Assembly: GCA_024195265.1 (NCBI GenBank)
Contig: JAJLRJ010000008.1
Span: 8,026,988-8,090,987, forward strand
DNA from: Dendrophyllia cribrosa
Taxonomy: Eukaryota > Cnidaria > Anthozoa > Scleractinia > Dendrophylliidae
DNA: 64,000 nt
Direction: 5' to 3'
Shown here: piece after piece, positions 1-13,200 of the stretch
Layout: the number at the start of each line of letters is the position of its first letter
How positions within the stretch are numbered: position 1 is the stretch's first letter
The notes under the pieces: generated by a model
Seen by the model: the letters and a program-made list of their open reading frames with translations, nothing else
Database searches by the model: none
Told to the model about the DNA's origin: nothing
Position numbers and translations under genes: made by a program

Positions 1-216
1 ACCAAATTCATTATTCGATAATGCGATATGCTGAGACTGTCTCAACTACTTCTGTCGCCGATTGCAGCTATTAATACACTGCATAAAGGCAGGATTCAGG
101 AATTAAAATAATTATTAATAGTACCGGTAAATTTGCATGACTTTGGCATTTGGTGCCTTGTCATTTGTCTTGGCCTACTTAGAACTACACTTTAGTGTTA
201 ATACATCAATACATAT

Positions 217-376
217 GTTGTAGTTTAAAATGATCTCAGGTTAAAATGATTTCAAACTAGTTTGATTTGTTCTTTTCTTTGTCTTAAGATTATGTCAATT
301 AATCTGGAACAAAAGAAAATCAAAACTAAACTAGTTTGAAATCATTTTGACCTAAGATTCATTTTGAACTACAACA
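217..376. repeat. Foldback MITE-like element in SGK3-A intron 14
   Basis: The left end gttgtagtttaaaatga is mirrored by tcattttgaactacaac, with further matching arms (tttcaaactagttt / aaactagtttgaaat) around an A/T-rich loop. No coding potential. The rest of 1-446 shows nothing else. Confidence 0.7.
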
Positions 377-446
377 CATACATACATACATCTCTGCAAT
401 AGCAAGATGTCTGAGTGTATAATGGTGGTGTCCATGTACTGCCTAC

Positions 447-3400
447 CTCTGGTGTGCCGCAGAATGTTGATGTTGTCCCAGAAGATTCTATTCCTTCTTT
501 ACAGAGTCCAAAATCTGTTAAAACTATATGACCCTAGCAAAAAGAAATTTAACAATACAAGAATCTTAGAAATTAAAAAATAAATGCATTCAAAACTCAA
601 TTTTTATATCTTATGTGAAAATGTTAATAAAATGTTACACATTATGTTCATAAAATCAATGTACAAATGTATCATTGTATGTTGTAATTTAAAAGATATC
701 AAGGACATAATTTCATTGAACAAACCTGATAATCCAGGAGAATATTCTCTGGCTTCAAGTCCCTAAAAAAATATCAGAAGGATGTCCCTTAATTTTATTA
801 CAGAAATTATAAATTAAATAAGTAAGAAATTTTACAATGTTTACTAAATAAATTTCTCACACACCTCTGGGTGCCATTGTCAAGCTGACCGCCGCCAACT
901 GACTCTTTTATTTCACAAACAAATACCGCCTAGCATATACGTAATGTAGGCAAAATACAGTAATATTAAACAACAATCATAAGCTTAGTACGACTTTATG
1001 CTGACAGTCTTAATAAAGAATATCTAACCAACAGAGTGTATGTTTTCAACTGAAACGAAGGGTTGGGTGGGAACTGGGGCTCAAAATAAACGTCAGCAAT
1101 GGCGGACAGCAAAACAGCAACTGACAAAACACAGTGAGCACGTGACTCAAAAAACAGACCCTCGGTCCCAGGCCCCAGAGGTGTGTGAGAAAACATTTTC
1201 CACTTATTTCGTTCCTCAGCTCCAGTGGAAAATACAACTTATATAATAAACTTGTAATGCTTCTAAGTAAATGGGGCATTTAATTATAGGAGGATTTGAG
1301 TTCTTGTTATTAATGAGTCTGGCATTCCATGATTGGAGGGTTGAGACAACGGTTTCTTTGTTTGTTCCTTTTAACAGGAAATTCTACCCGGTTTTTCCAT
1401 TCAAATGGAAAGCGCCCCAGATTTCCAATTTTGTGGCATGTTCTGACATTGATTAAGTGTGTTACTTTATGGCAGTTTCAATGTTTAAAAATTTTGAAAG
1501 TTTCTGCAAGAAAAAGGATTTGCAGAGCAAAGCAGTTGCAATGAATTGGTAACTTACCTATAAATGATTTGTAGAGAGTGAAGATAACCTATTGCTGAAG
1601 CAATTTCTGCTGCATAGAATCTTGCCCTGAAATGTTAAGAAATAAAATTTAACAATCAATACTTCAATGTCAGGTTTTAATAACCACATAAACAGATTGG
1701 CTTCAACACCTTTGAACAGGCTAAAAAGAGATGCTGTAGCTTATTTTAGAAACACCAAAATGATGCACAGTCTTTCCTTTTACATTTACATATTATTTTT
1801 AATGGTTGATTTACACTTTTAATGAATCTGCTATTCCAACAAAGCGAAAACTTGTTGTGGTTTCTGCAAGTCAAGGCTAAAAGGGCATAACAAACACAAG
1901 TAACAAAGTACATGTAACTACAGTTTTATAAAAAACACATTTAAGACTGATAAATGTATAATTTTATAACAATATTTAATTCTAATATTATGTAACTATA
2001 ATTGGAGTAAGCTGTAGTGTTCTCCTAGCCATTAATGTAATTAAATTATTTGTATTTTTTCTTTTCCCTTTGCTTTTCCTTTTTCCATTGTTTGTCTTCC
2101 TCCATGTATTTATTGTGCCACGGTGAAGTTTAATAAATATATAAATACTAGCACTACCTACCTTGATTCAGGAAAATATCTCTCTCTTTGTAAATGGAAG
2201 AAAAGCTACAGTTAAAAAAAAAGATTAACTAAAGATCAATAAAATCAGAATAAGATTAATATTATAATTGTTCTTAGTTTAATGCCCCGCCCAAGCCCCT
2301 TGACGCCCTTTTCCAGTGTGGGAGTGGGGAATGTTTCCCTGGAATGCAAGGGGAACCTCTATTTGGGAGTACAGGAAGAACTTACCCCAGTGTGCGGGGT
2401 TAAGGGTATTTGAGGGTGTAGGCAGAGCTTTTCTGGGTGGGGGGGCTTTCTAGCTGTGTTTTGGAACTTCTCTGGATGTGCAGGGTGCCTCTCTGGTGTG
2501 TAAGGGAAACATCTCTGTATGTACCTTTCTGGTGTGTAGGGAAACCTCTCTCCTTTCTGGTGTGTAGGGAAACCTCTCTCCTTTCTGATGCACAGGGGGG
2601 AGGGGGGGGGGGGGGGGGCTCTTCAGTTGTGCCGGGGAACCTTTTCAGGAGACAAGGGTTGGGGAGGGACATGTCTGGATGTATAGGAAGGACATCTCTG
2701 GATGTCAAGGTGGGCAGAACCTCTTTGGATGTTAAGGGGGAGCCATTCAGGATGTACAAGGAAAGTCTTGTAGGTGCACAAATTTAACAGAGCAGGGCAG
2801 ATTTAACAGAACAGGGCAAATTTAATCTCTCTGAATGTAAAGGAGAATCCTCTTCCTTTGTGCAGGGGTAACAACCCTGGATATGTTGTGAGGGAGGGGG
2901 GGGGGGGGGGGGGGGTATCAAGTAGCCTATATGGGTGTTTAAAGGAACCTGTACAGCTTGCTCCTAACAACACAAATTTGCCCCATGGCCTTAGGCTTTC
3001 TATTTCATGACTTATTTATCATATAATGATTGACCATGTACCTACCTCCCCTCCATTCACATAGTCCAACACAAAGTACAGCTTATCCCGTGTTTGGAAG
3101 GAGTAGTGAAGACCCTTTGATAAAATAAAACAAAGCACTGTAACTGCTGTTACCAAATACATGTAAATGCTGGGGGCATTTATTTAAAACTCGGCCTCCT
3201 GAACCTGGCATTTATACGAGGCCGGGGTTTATAAAACAGGGGTAATTTTTCATCATTTTACATGATCAATGTCTTTCATTACTAAATTCCTGGAATTTCC
3301 TGTTTCAAAAGCTGAACTGATCAAAATGTTCCTAAAATCTTGATGGAAACAAGAACAAGAAGTGCCAAAGAGTCAATAAACTGTAAGAAAATTTTAACCA

Positions 3401-6400
3401 CAAGTTTAAGTGATGTTCCCTAACGTTGAGACTTTTTCTGACTCGGATAAAGAAATGATGAAGCAAGCCCCAGGATGATAAAGATGACAAACTTGATCTT
3501 GGGGGAGTAAAGAAAGTCTGCATAACAATCAGTCGCACAATACCAAATTCAAATAAACACTGGACCTCAAATAAACGCTGGTACCTCAAATAAATGCCTG
3601 GTGTGTTTATTTTAAACTCGACTATGTCGACCAAGCATTTATTTGAACCCGGCATTTATTCAGGGCCTGGAGCTAAATCGAAAAAATATGGTATATGCTG
3701 AATAGTTGTTGAAATCGAAAAAAGATTGTAAACTCTTTTCACTAGCAGTGCAAACACTCACTGCTCAAGCAAAGGTAGCAAGATTTTTTAATCCTTAGCT
3801 GAGCACATTGTTGAATTGTAGGCAGGAAGGTAAAAATTGGATATACTAGTCATCTCTTCAGCTGTTTCACCTTCTGGAAAAATTGAAAACCACCTGTCTT
3901 GAAAAAGATGGCCATGTTTGAAGATATTTTAGACTTGTTTATTTTATTGTCATTAATAATTCAAAACGAAAACACAACAGATACTGATTTTGTCTTTATT
4001 TATGTAAACTTTTCCTTTAATTTACTCAGCTAAAATGGTTTGCATTGCTTAATAGTCAATGATAAGCCATGTCAATATGACATGGCTTATTATGGAGAAC
4101 CCTGGATAGTGCTTACAACCAAGAAACATGGCAAAGAGAGGTCACAAATCTGAATTTAAGTACGTTAATAAATAAGTGAGAGGTGCCTTTAGGGACTTGA
4201 TAGTCATCATTTTTTAACAACAAGGTTATATTCACTGTGGAGATGCATGCATGACTATAAGTATTGAACAAGGACTTCTTTTAATGGATATTTTCATTTA
4301 ATGTGTAAATACTTATGATAAATAATTATAGTAATTTTTTACCACTAAACTTACCACTAAAAAGGGATGTTTAATATTCTTCAACAAAACATTCCGTTCT
4401 GCCATGATATGCTTTGCCTAAAAAAAAAAACAGCATAATGTATTCCATTTAGTTCCTCATCTAAACTGAACATGACCTAAGGTAGCCAACATACCTTATT
4501 ACATGAAATTTTCGCGATTTAAAAAAAATCGCGAAATTTATGTGACGCGAACAATAGGTGTCGTGAACATAACATGACGCGAAAAATAAGTGACTCACAT
4601 TGGCCGTTTTTATGCTAGAGACGTTAAAGTCGTCTAGACGTATTTAACGTCTCAGACGTTAAATGCGTCTGGAATAAAAACGGGACGCATTAAAGTTGAC
4701 GGCCAAACAGAGAAAACACAAGATTTTCTTAAAAAAGCTATTCTCGGAAGAAGAATGAATATACAAATAGGGCTAAATTCTTCCCAGTTAAGGCCGTCTC
4801 GTTTTTATACTAGACGTATTTAACGTCTGAGACGTTAAAGTCGTCTGTTAAGTGCGTCTGAACGACGCACTTATAATAAGACGTTAAAGTCGTCAGACAT
4901 TAAATCCGTCTGGCTTATTTTCCGTTTTTATACTGAGAGAGACGACTTTAACGTCTAAGACGATATTAACGTCTCTAGCATAAAAACGGCCATTATGTCA
5001 ATAATCAATTTTGCAAGAACAAGTTCGCAACGTGGTATTCGGCAGAAGTCCAAAAGCAAGTGATAGTGGAGCTAACTTTGAACATGTGAGTGTCAACCTT
5101 AAGCTATCGGTTTTGAAACCAATTCATGCAACTTGGTTGGTGGAAATATATAACTTTTTCACCAACCCACAGGGAAAGTTCCTGTCTTGGAAGGATATAA
5201 CTTTTTCACCAGCCCACAGGGAAAGGTTCCTGTCTTGAAAGGATGGGAGAAAGCGGGAATAGCTAAAGGGCGTAGTAACTGGAAGAGAAGTGTTACCGCC
5301 TCTTGTTCCACATATAAAATGACTATGTTTCTAAACGGCATCATTTTTTCTTTGGAGTCCGTATGAAGGAATTTTCAATGTAAATGGATGTTGTGGTCAA
5401 TTGACTCAAGACCAATAATTCACGTACAAGCATTAACTGCTTGTGGACATTGTGAGAACTGCTTTGTTGTTACTGTTGACATATAGTCCCGCCGTTGCAT
5501 TTTTGTCAATTTTGACGTTGCACCTTTGATAAAGTCGTTTTATTTAATTGAACTCGGGACATGTTAAAAAAGATTGCCAAGGAAATAAATTGTGTCTAAC
5601 TAAAATACGCGAAATTAAAGTGATTCAAAATATAAAATTTTCGTAAAATCGCGAAATTTAAGTGTCGCGAATTATGTACACCTCAAAATCGCGAAATAAA
5701 CATGTCGCAAAAATTTCATGTAATAAGGTAGCACCAGAAATGATTCTGTCAGGCTTACACTTCATTTATTAGTATTGATGTATTATTCTGTCAAGCTTTT
5801 AACTTACGATAGTTTAAGTGTATTATCAATTTACTATTAGACATCACAAAACATAGTTTATTTTGAAAAGTTGTAAGCTGCGCCTTAGACCTTTTGTATA
5901 ATGTGCCATACAAGTGTAATTAATAGGCCATTTCCGAGTTGCCTTTAGCCTCTCAATCAAAGCGAGGCTAGGTGCGAAACCTTTCATATGAAAATGAGTT
6001 TTCATTCACATGCAAATAAAACGTATTTGCATGTGAATGAAACTCATTTTCATATGAAAGGTTTCGCAACTCGGAAATGGCCTATTAATTAAATGATCAT
6101 GCATACACTGTATAATTTTGCACCTCTTTCCTCTTTCTTATGACAGCTTTGTTGAGAACTTTGATGGCATAGAATTTATCCTCTGCTTTGTTCTTGGAAA
6201 GAAAAACCTATCAAGAAATAACATTATTTAGAATGAACAATGCCAACAAATTTTGGATTTTGGAAAGTATTTTTCTACTGATTGCATTTAACCAGCTGTC
6301 ACTAGCATGTACATGCTTTACTAACCTTTCCAAAGCTTCCCTTTCCTATGACCTTCAGGAACAGAAAATCACTGGGTTTTGCTCTAAAGAAAATAACCAA

Positions 6401-7239
6401 AAATATTATACTAAATGTCTCCACAGATGAATTTCCACAGACATGCAGTTCTAAAACATGATGCATACAAGATAAAGTGAATGTTCTGAGTCAGAACAAG
6501 GAAGGAAGGAAGGAAGAAAGGAATTAAGGAATTAAGGAATTAAGGAAGAAAGGAATTAAGGAATTAAGGAAGAAAGGAATTAAGGAAGAAAGGAGGAAAG
6601 AAAGATTAGTAACTTTCAGGAGGGTCATCTCCATTGGGAATTGCTAACAAAGTCTTTAATGTTATTTTTATGGGGTGGGGGTGGTGGTGGGGGTGGGGGG
6701 GGGGGGGACATTACGTTCAGAATACTGTGATTTTTTTTTTAAGAATTTTGTGTTACATAAGACTGTGTACCCCATAGCTAGCCAATTGAACATATTATTT
6801 CTTTATTTACATCAACTGAGAATTTAAACGTTGTACTCACTTTGGATTATTTGTATCTCCTAAATCAATCCCATCCATATCCTTACTCTATCAACAACAA
6901 CAACAGCAACAAAAAATAATAATAATCAATATGCGAAGTCAAATAAAAGAGTGTTGGGTCACTCATACACAGGTTATGACAATCTGAAAGTACATGTAGA
7001 AGCTATCTAAAATAATGGGCTTATGATGGAAAACATCTGAAAAATATAATTTTGGTTGGCCTTACTACAGGGAGGTTGGTGCCCTTGTTTAACTGTATTT
7101 TTTTTAACTGAAAATCTAGTTTAAGGTTACCGTGTACCTTCGGGGGTGTCTCCAGTATAACGGCTCTAGCGTCTTAAGATTATGCTTAACATCCACACTG
7201 TGTTTTAGTAAAATTATCTCACAAAAGGGGGTCACAGGC

Positions 7240-7286
<47 letters not shown>

Positions 7287-10200
7287 GCTTTGCCCCTGGT
7301 CCCCAGCCAAGATGAGGACCTCTCAGGCTAAATTCTGCCGAGCAACATGGTGTCGAAACAGCGTCATCAGTGAAATGAAATGACCAGAAGATTCTGTGAA
7401 ATTGCGAACTGGCATGGTAATGAACAAAACTCGTACAATGACACGCAAACCTCACAAAATCAGACAAGATTTGACATTTAGACTAGGGACATATGCACAT
7501 CTCCCCAAACAGGGATTCCAGAGTGGCTGTTGCAGAAAGTTGAATGAACTTGATAAGTCACCTGAGCATCAGACTCATCGACTCCTGGCTGGTCGTCATC
7601 ATCATTAGTTTCTGTATTCTTAGGATTATCAAGTGAAAAGAATTCTCTCACATCTGGACTGTAAATCACAAAAACAATACCAGTACAGTTAAAGCGACCA
7701 CAATCTTATAATCTCTTAATGCAGTGTTCCAGTTTAAACATTCCTAACATGTGCAAAAAACCTGCATAAATTGGGGTTGTTTGCATTAATGCACATAACT
7801 TTGCATAAATGAACGTTGAATGTAATGTTTAATAATATTATTGTCCACATTTTATACCTGCCAAGTCTCATGCCTTAGGCATGAATCTCACGCCTGCGAG
7901 TCCAAATCTCCGATCTCACACCTACTCACGCCTATGGAGCAATTTCTCACGCCTCACTTACAGATTTGAGCTATCAGCCTTAACTGATCGCATGATTCAA
8001 TTAAAAATGTAGTTACGTTCATGAAAAAATGGCACTTTTTTGTAGGTTTTTATCGTTCTGAACATTACAATTTCAGCTGGATGTTATTAAACGGACTCTG
8101 GGAAACTTCCGAATTCTTTGGAACATCTTCGGACAACTTTGGACATCTTCGGAACAGATCGGGTTCTCATCGGATTTGGTCGGATCGGCTTCGGAAATCC
8201 TGGCACTTCCACACGAAAAAATTCTCATGCCTATCACTTGGAAAAAGTTGGCAGGTATAACATTTCCGCAAAAGAAATTGAACAACAACGTGTTTACAAA
8301 AGACGGACCGAAATATACGAAAATTGAAAGGAAAATAACATTTCATTATTGGGACTGAGCTACAAAACTATGCATAAAAAACCTACATGTGTGCTATGTA
8401 ATCTAGGCTCTAATAGAGTTCTAAGGGCCGATTTACATGGTACAACTTTGTTGCATGCGACACGCTTACAACATGCTTACGACATGACTTGAGTTGATTT
8501 ACACGGAGTAATTCGTGTTGTAAGCATGTCGTAAGCATGTTTTAAGCGCATCGCATGCGACAAAGTTGTACCGTGTAAATCGGCCCTAAGACTACTCAAG
8601 GCACCAACGCATGACATTCCCATAGAAAACAGACTACATTCCAAGACTATGCAGTGCTACTTTTTAATCCATTACTGAATGAACTAAGGCATGAAACTGT
8701 TTTCTGTTTAAGACTTTTATTGAGAATTTTTATGAATATAAATTTTTAGAATTAAGTATTATTATTATTATCATTATTACGTGTACATGTATTAGAGTTC
8801 AATATTTAGCAAAAACCAATTTAAAAGGTCTTGTTTTGAGCATAATTGCCCTTCAATTTACCCAGAGATTAAGTTCCAACCTCCTATCTACAGGAATGAC
8901 TTACTGTTCAATGGCTTTAGGATGGCTAAAGATCTTCAGTGTGACATCATTGAGACCATCTCGCCTCATCTTGATGAACTCTATTAAACAGGATAAAATC
9001 GCTTTTCATCTTCAAAACAGAGAATTAGAATGTTTAAAATACGTAAGGTTGCTGCAGACATCAATGAAAGCAAAGTCCGTCTCTGGGCTCAGTCACAGCT
9101 GTCAAAAATTATAAAGCCGACACAGTGCTGGAAATAATTAACAGTTGGTCATTGCACATTTTCCAATCAAACTCCTAAAATATCCAACTAATTTTACATC
9201 ATGCACAGACATGGTGTCCGAGCACAAAAATTGCTTAGCTTTTGTCTTCAAGTCTTGTTAATTCCAAAAACATTAAAAATAGAATTTATGCTGTTTGTAC
9301 CATTTATTTCGGTGTCAAAGGCTCTCTCGATTCAAGAAATCAGAAAAGGCCATGTGATTTGAAATAGCCCTTAAAATAGAAATGTAAGTCATGTGCAAAT
9401 AATTTATTGTATGCAGATTGCTAATGAATTACAGTGCATGTCTCAGGGAAAATCCAAAATGGCCGATGTTCGACCAATTTAGTTAAATGTTGAATCAAAA
9501 TACATGTCTGAAAGGACACATGTCCTTCTAAGTAAGAAAAATTATTTCCAGCACTGAGGTGTGGGTGAAATCAGCACTCTCATTTGGCCTGAAACTGTCA
9601 TGTGCTCTTGGTGACTTTCATGAGCTCTCAAACAGCTTGAATCCAGTCAAATTATCATGATTGCAGCTGATTAGAACTTAATCTCTCACTCTTATTTACA
9701 AGTCTCTAACTCTCAGGCACTATCACGGTCTCTCGGCATTATCAAAGGATTTGAACGCTTATCGACTCCCTTTGACTCTCATTTCAGTTTGGCCAAGGTT
9801 TAAGAATTGAATCACAATGATTGCTTTGATTTTAAAACCTGTAACAAAACTTGTTGGTTTGTCAATAAATTTTATCTATGACAATCAATGTCACCTGTAA
9901 CATCACGATATCGTGGAGTTTTTTCACATGTAATCAGTGTTACAGCTGATGGCCCTTAAGGACATTCCTGCCATTGGTTAATCTTTGATACACTGCTATC
10001 GTACAGTAAATACCCATTGTGATGTTGATTTTTCAGAAATATTTTAAACTGAGCTTTGTTAAATGCATATTGTTGTTGTTTTGGTACAAAGTAGCTTACC
10101 AGGGTCAAAGTTGTTTCCAAGCAATCTTTTGCCAGGTAGTTTTAAGTGCAGTTCAGGATGAAGTTTTTTTAGCTGCATAGACAAACAGAAAAAATCTATG

Positions 10201-13200
10201 TTAACTGAGTGAATAAATGTACAGTATATAATCTTGCAATAGATGTGCATGTATACTTCCTATTGGTGAACACTTCAATAAAACATGAAGCTTATAATAA
10301 ATATTATTTTGTGGAGGTGCAGCGGTGTAGTGGTTTGCGCATTGGACTCCAGATCTGAAGGTTAATGGTTCAAGGGCTGTTCTCGTCATGTTGTTTCCTT
10401 AGATAAGAAACTTTACTCCACATTGTCTCTCTCCACCCAGGTGTATAAATGGGTACTGGAAACAAAAGGGTGACGGTATAATCCTGCGATGGACTAGTAA
10501 AACTGTAACCAATCAAACTCCGGAGTATCTTTAAGGCCTGAACAATGAACTTAGAGACAAGGAAAACAAATTCTGTCTGCCCAAGCCCCGTACAGATTTT
10601 TTAAAATGCAGTTTTTGCTACAGTGGGGCACTGTTGTGGAATGATCAGATCTTATAAAAAGTTTAATAACGAATCAATCACCTTATATCCACCTCGTACT
10701 CCCACACGGCAAACATGTAAACCAGTTTTTACCTTTCTTTGTAACTGATGTTTTTACCGTGTTTAAATAAATTTATGTATGCATGTATGTAGTATCCCAT
10801 ACGCGCGGGGGGGAGCAATATTCCTACTTGCTTCATGCTACAGAAACCGGGTTAAGCTCCGGCCAAGTGGGTCACCTGTGGCTCTTTTGCCACTTTGCCT
10901 TTTCCTTTAAAATTATTACAACCTAAAATAATAGTAACTGTCCTTAAAACCCAAATATAATACCCACAGATGCGTGCTTCCTGTGGAAGACACTGATCTA
11001 AACGATCTTAGAGCCTGATAACCAGCTGTGCATACATCAAATTATAAATATACATGTAAGCCCTGAAGGAAAACAAAATAGCCAAGAGTGTTTATTTTAA
11101 TTTTCAATTTCATTTTTTCCTTATTAACCTAGTAAAAACAATACAAAATATGTGCATAGTGACGCGAGTAGGCTAATTGGCAGCTATGAGTAATTAAATA
11201 AATATAATGAAATAAGTTACTACTTAATTGCAATTATTAATTCTCAGCACAATAATTACAAAAACAAAGAAAAAAGTTAAGATATTATTGCTAAAAAGTA
11301 GAGGAGAATACAGAGGGGATTTATCAGACAAAAACTTTATCACTCTACCTTATCACACAACTGATGAAATTCATTATATCTTCTAAAGATAAAGTAACTC
11401 CTTCCATCAGGAAGTTTTACCAGAACCTTGTACACCTGGGGAAATATAACAAAATAAAAAGGTTATATGAGAAGATCTCTAAGTTAAGGTTACCGTGTAC
11501 CTTTGGGGGTGTCTCCAGTATAACAGCTCTAGCGTCTTAAGATTACGCTTAATATACCTAAACCCAGATATCAAATTAAAACTTATAGAGCTGGCTATCT
11601 AAATATGGAAACCATTTGGTAATAAAATGAATTGTCAAATTTCTTATGACGTCTAATCTGGAATGTCCGAATCAGCTTTAAAACGCTATAACTCAAAGCG
11701 ATTATTGTATTTTGCTAATTTGATTTGTTCTCGGGTTTCCGGACATGAAGCACTAAAAAAATGTGTCCGCGATTTCCCATTTTCATTTGCAGTGAAAAGT
11801 TACAGAATATTTTCGTAAAAGGGAGAAAAAAATTGGAGTGATCGCATGGAAATGGCTCTTGACGAAAAAGTTTTCGGAAATAAGAAATTCGCCGACACGT
11901 TTTTGTTGATTATATGTTAGCCTAGCTTCTGTCCAAATTTGAGGAAAATCGAACAAATTCCCTTTGAGTTGTAGCTCTTTAAAGTGTCCCCTACAAGCGA
12001 AAAATAAACTTTGAAAAAACAGCGCTTAGAAAAATATATATCGCTTTATAAACAAACTCCGCCCACAAACGTTATACCGTCATTCTCCATCGATTTTCAC
12101 TATTTTTCGATAATTTTTTATTGGACGAAAGTTCATTCTCTAAACTTTATTTTGACACTCAAAAAAAAATTTCAATAAAATTTTGATCTGAAGGTACACG
12201 GTAACCTTAAACAATAACATGATGCAGAAGAAGTCACAGAAATGGAAGTCCTGTCTGGGTTGTCAGAAGTAACTGTCACCACCTACTTTGTAAAATCGGC
12301 TGGCTAATTTGCTAGCCAGTACTTCAGAGAGGATGGCATTTAAAAAAATGTCTGGTTACTGTACTTTCCAAAGTCAGACAACTACTTCACACTTTTCTGA
12401 CAACCCTGCTTGTGTCTAGTGTGTTTAGGATCAACCTTGTTGCTTGTGATGTTGTTGGTTTCACAGCCTTCTAAATGGGACTACTGAGTTAAATACACTG
12501 TAACTGCATACACAATAGCCCTGGTCAATATTTTGCAAAATCCCATAAAATCCTTGGAGAGAATGGACGGCGTGGGGGAATTTAACCTGTGACAAAAGTA
12601 GGCAGGAAAGCTAGAGTAGGCGAAAAAGAGTGGGTAGGACTAAGGTGCTATTCTAAAGATGGTGGATAATTTTTGCTACACTGCAGAACATTATTTTTGC
12701 AAGAAAGCACGTAAAGAAGGGGAACTTTTAGAGAATATGAAGTACAGTCAAGCCTCTATTACAGCCATGCTCTGTCACGCGTGACCAGTATTTTTGAAAA
12801 TTTGAATGGAGTTTTCAAGCTTACGCATCGGTTTTGTAAATTCATTCCGAGATTCGGAATTCCCGTGATAATTTACCACATTTTCGGAAACAAAGAGCAA
12901 CAAAATATCATTTTATTTAAAATGTTACATATCCGAACAGTATTAGTTTTTTTATGCGTGTTGCGAAGTTATTTTTCCGTTAACTCGTGACTTTCAAATT
13001 GTTTTCCAGAGAGATCTTCAAGGTTTCATTCAAATCTCGGACGTTACAAAGAAATATTCAAATGTTCATTTCAGTCTTGTGGATTACTGGTCACACGTGA
13101 CAGAGCATGGCTGTAAGCGGTCACCCTCAGGAAATAGCCAACTGACCATTTAATAGAGGTTGACAGCTTAATAGCTGTATTCTAAAATTTAGTATGTGAT

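Noticed and set aside
7132..7467. ORFs with poly-Pro or poly-Gly
   Set aside because: They are translations of the 44-bp C run.
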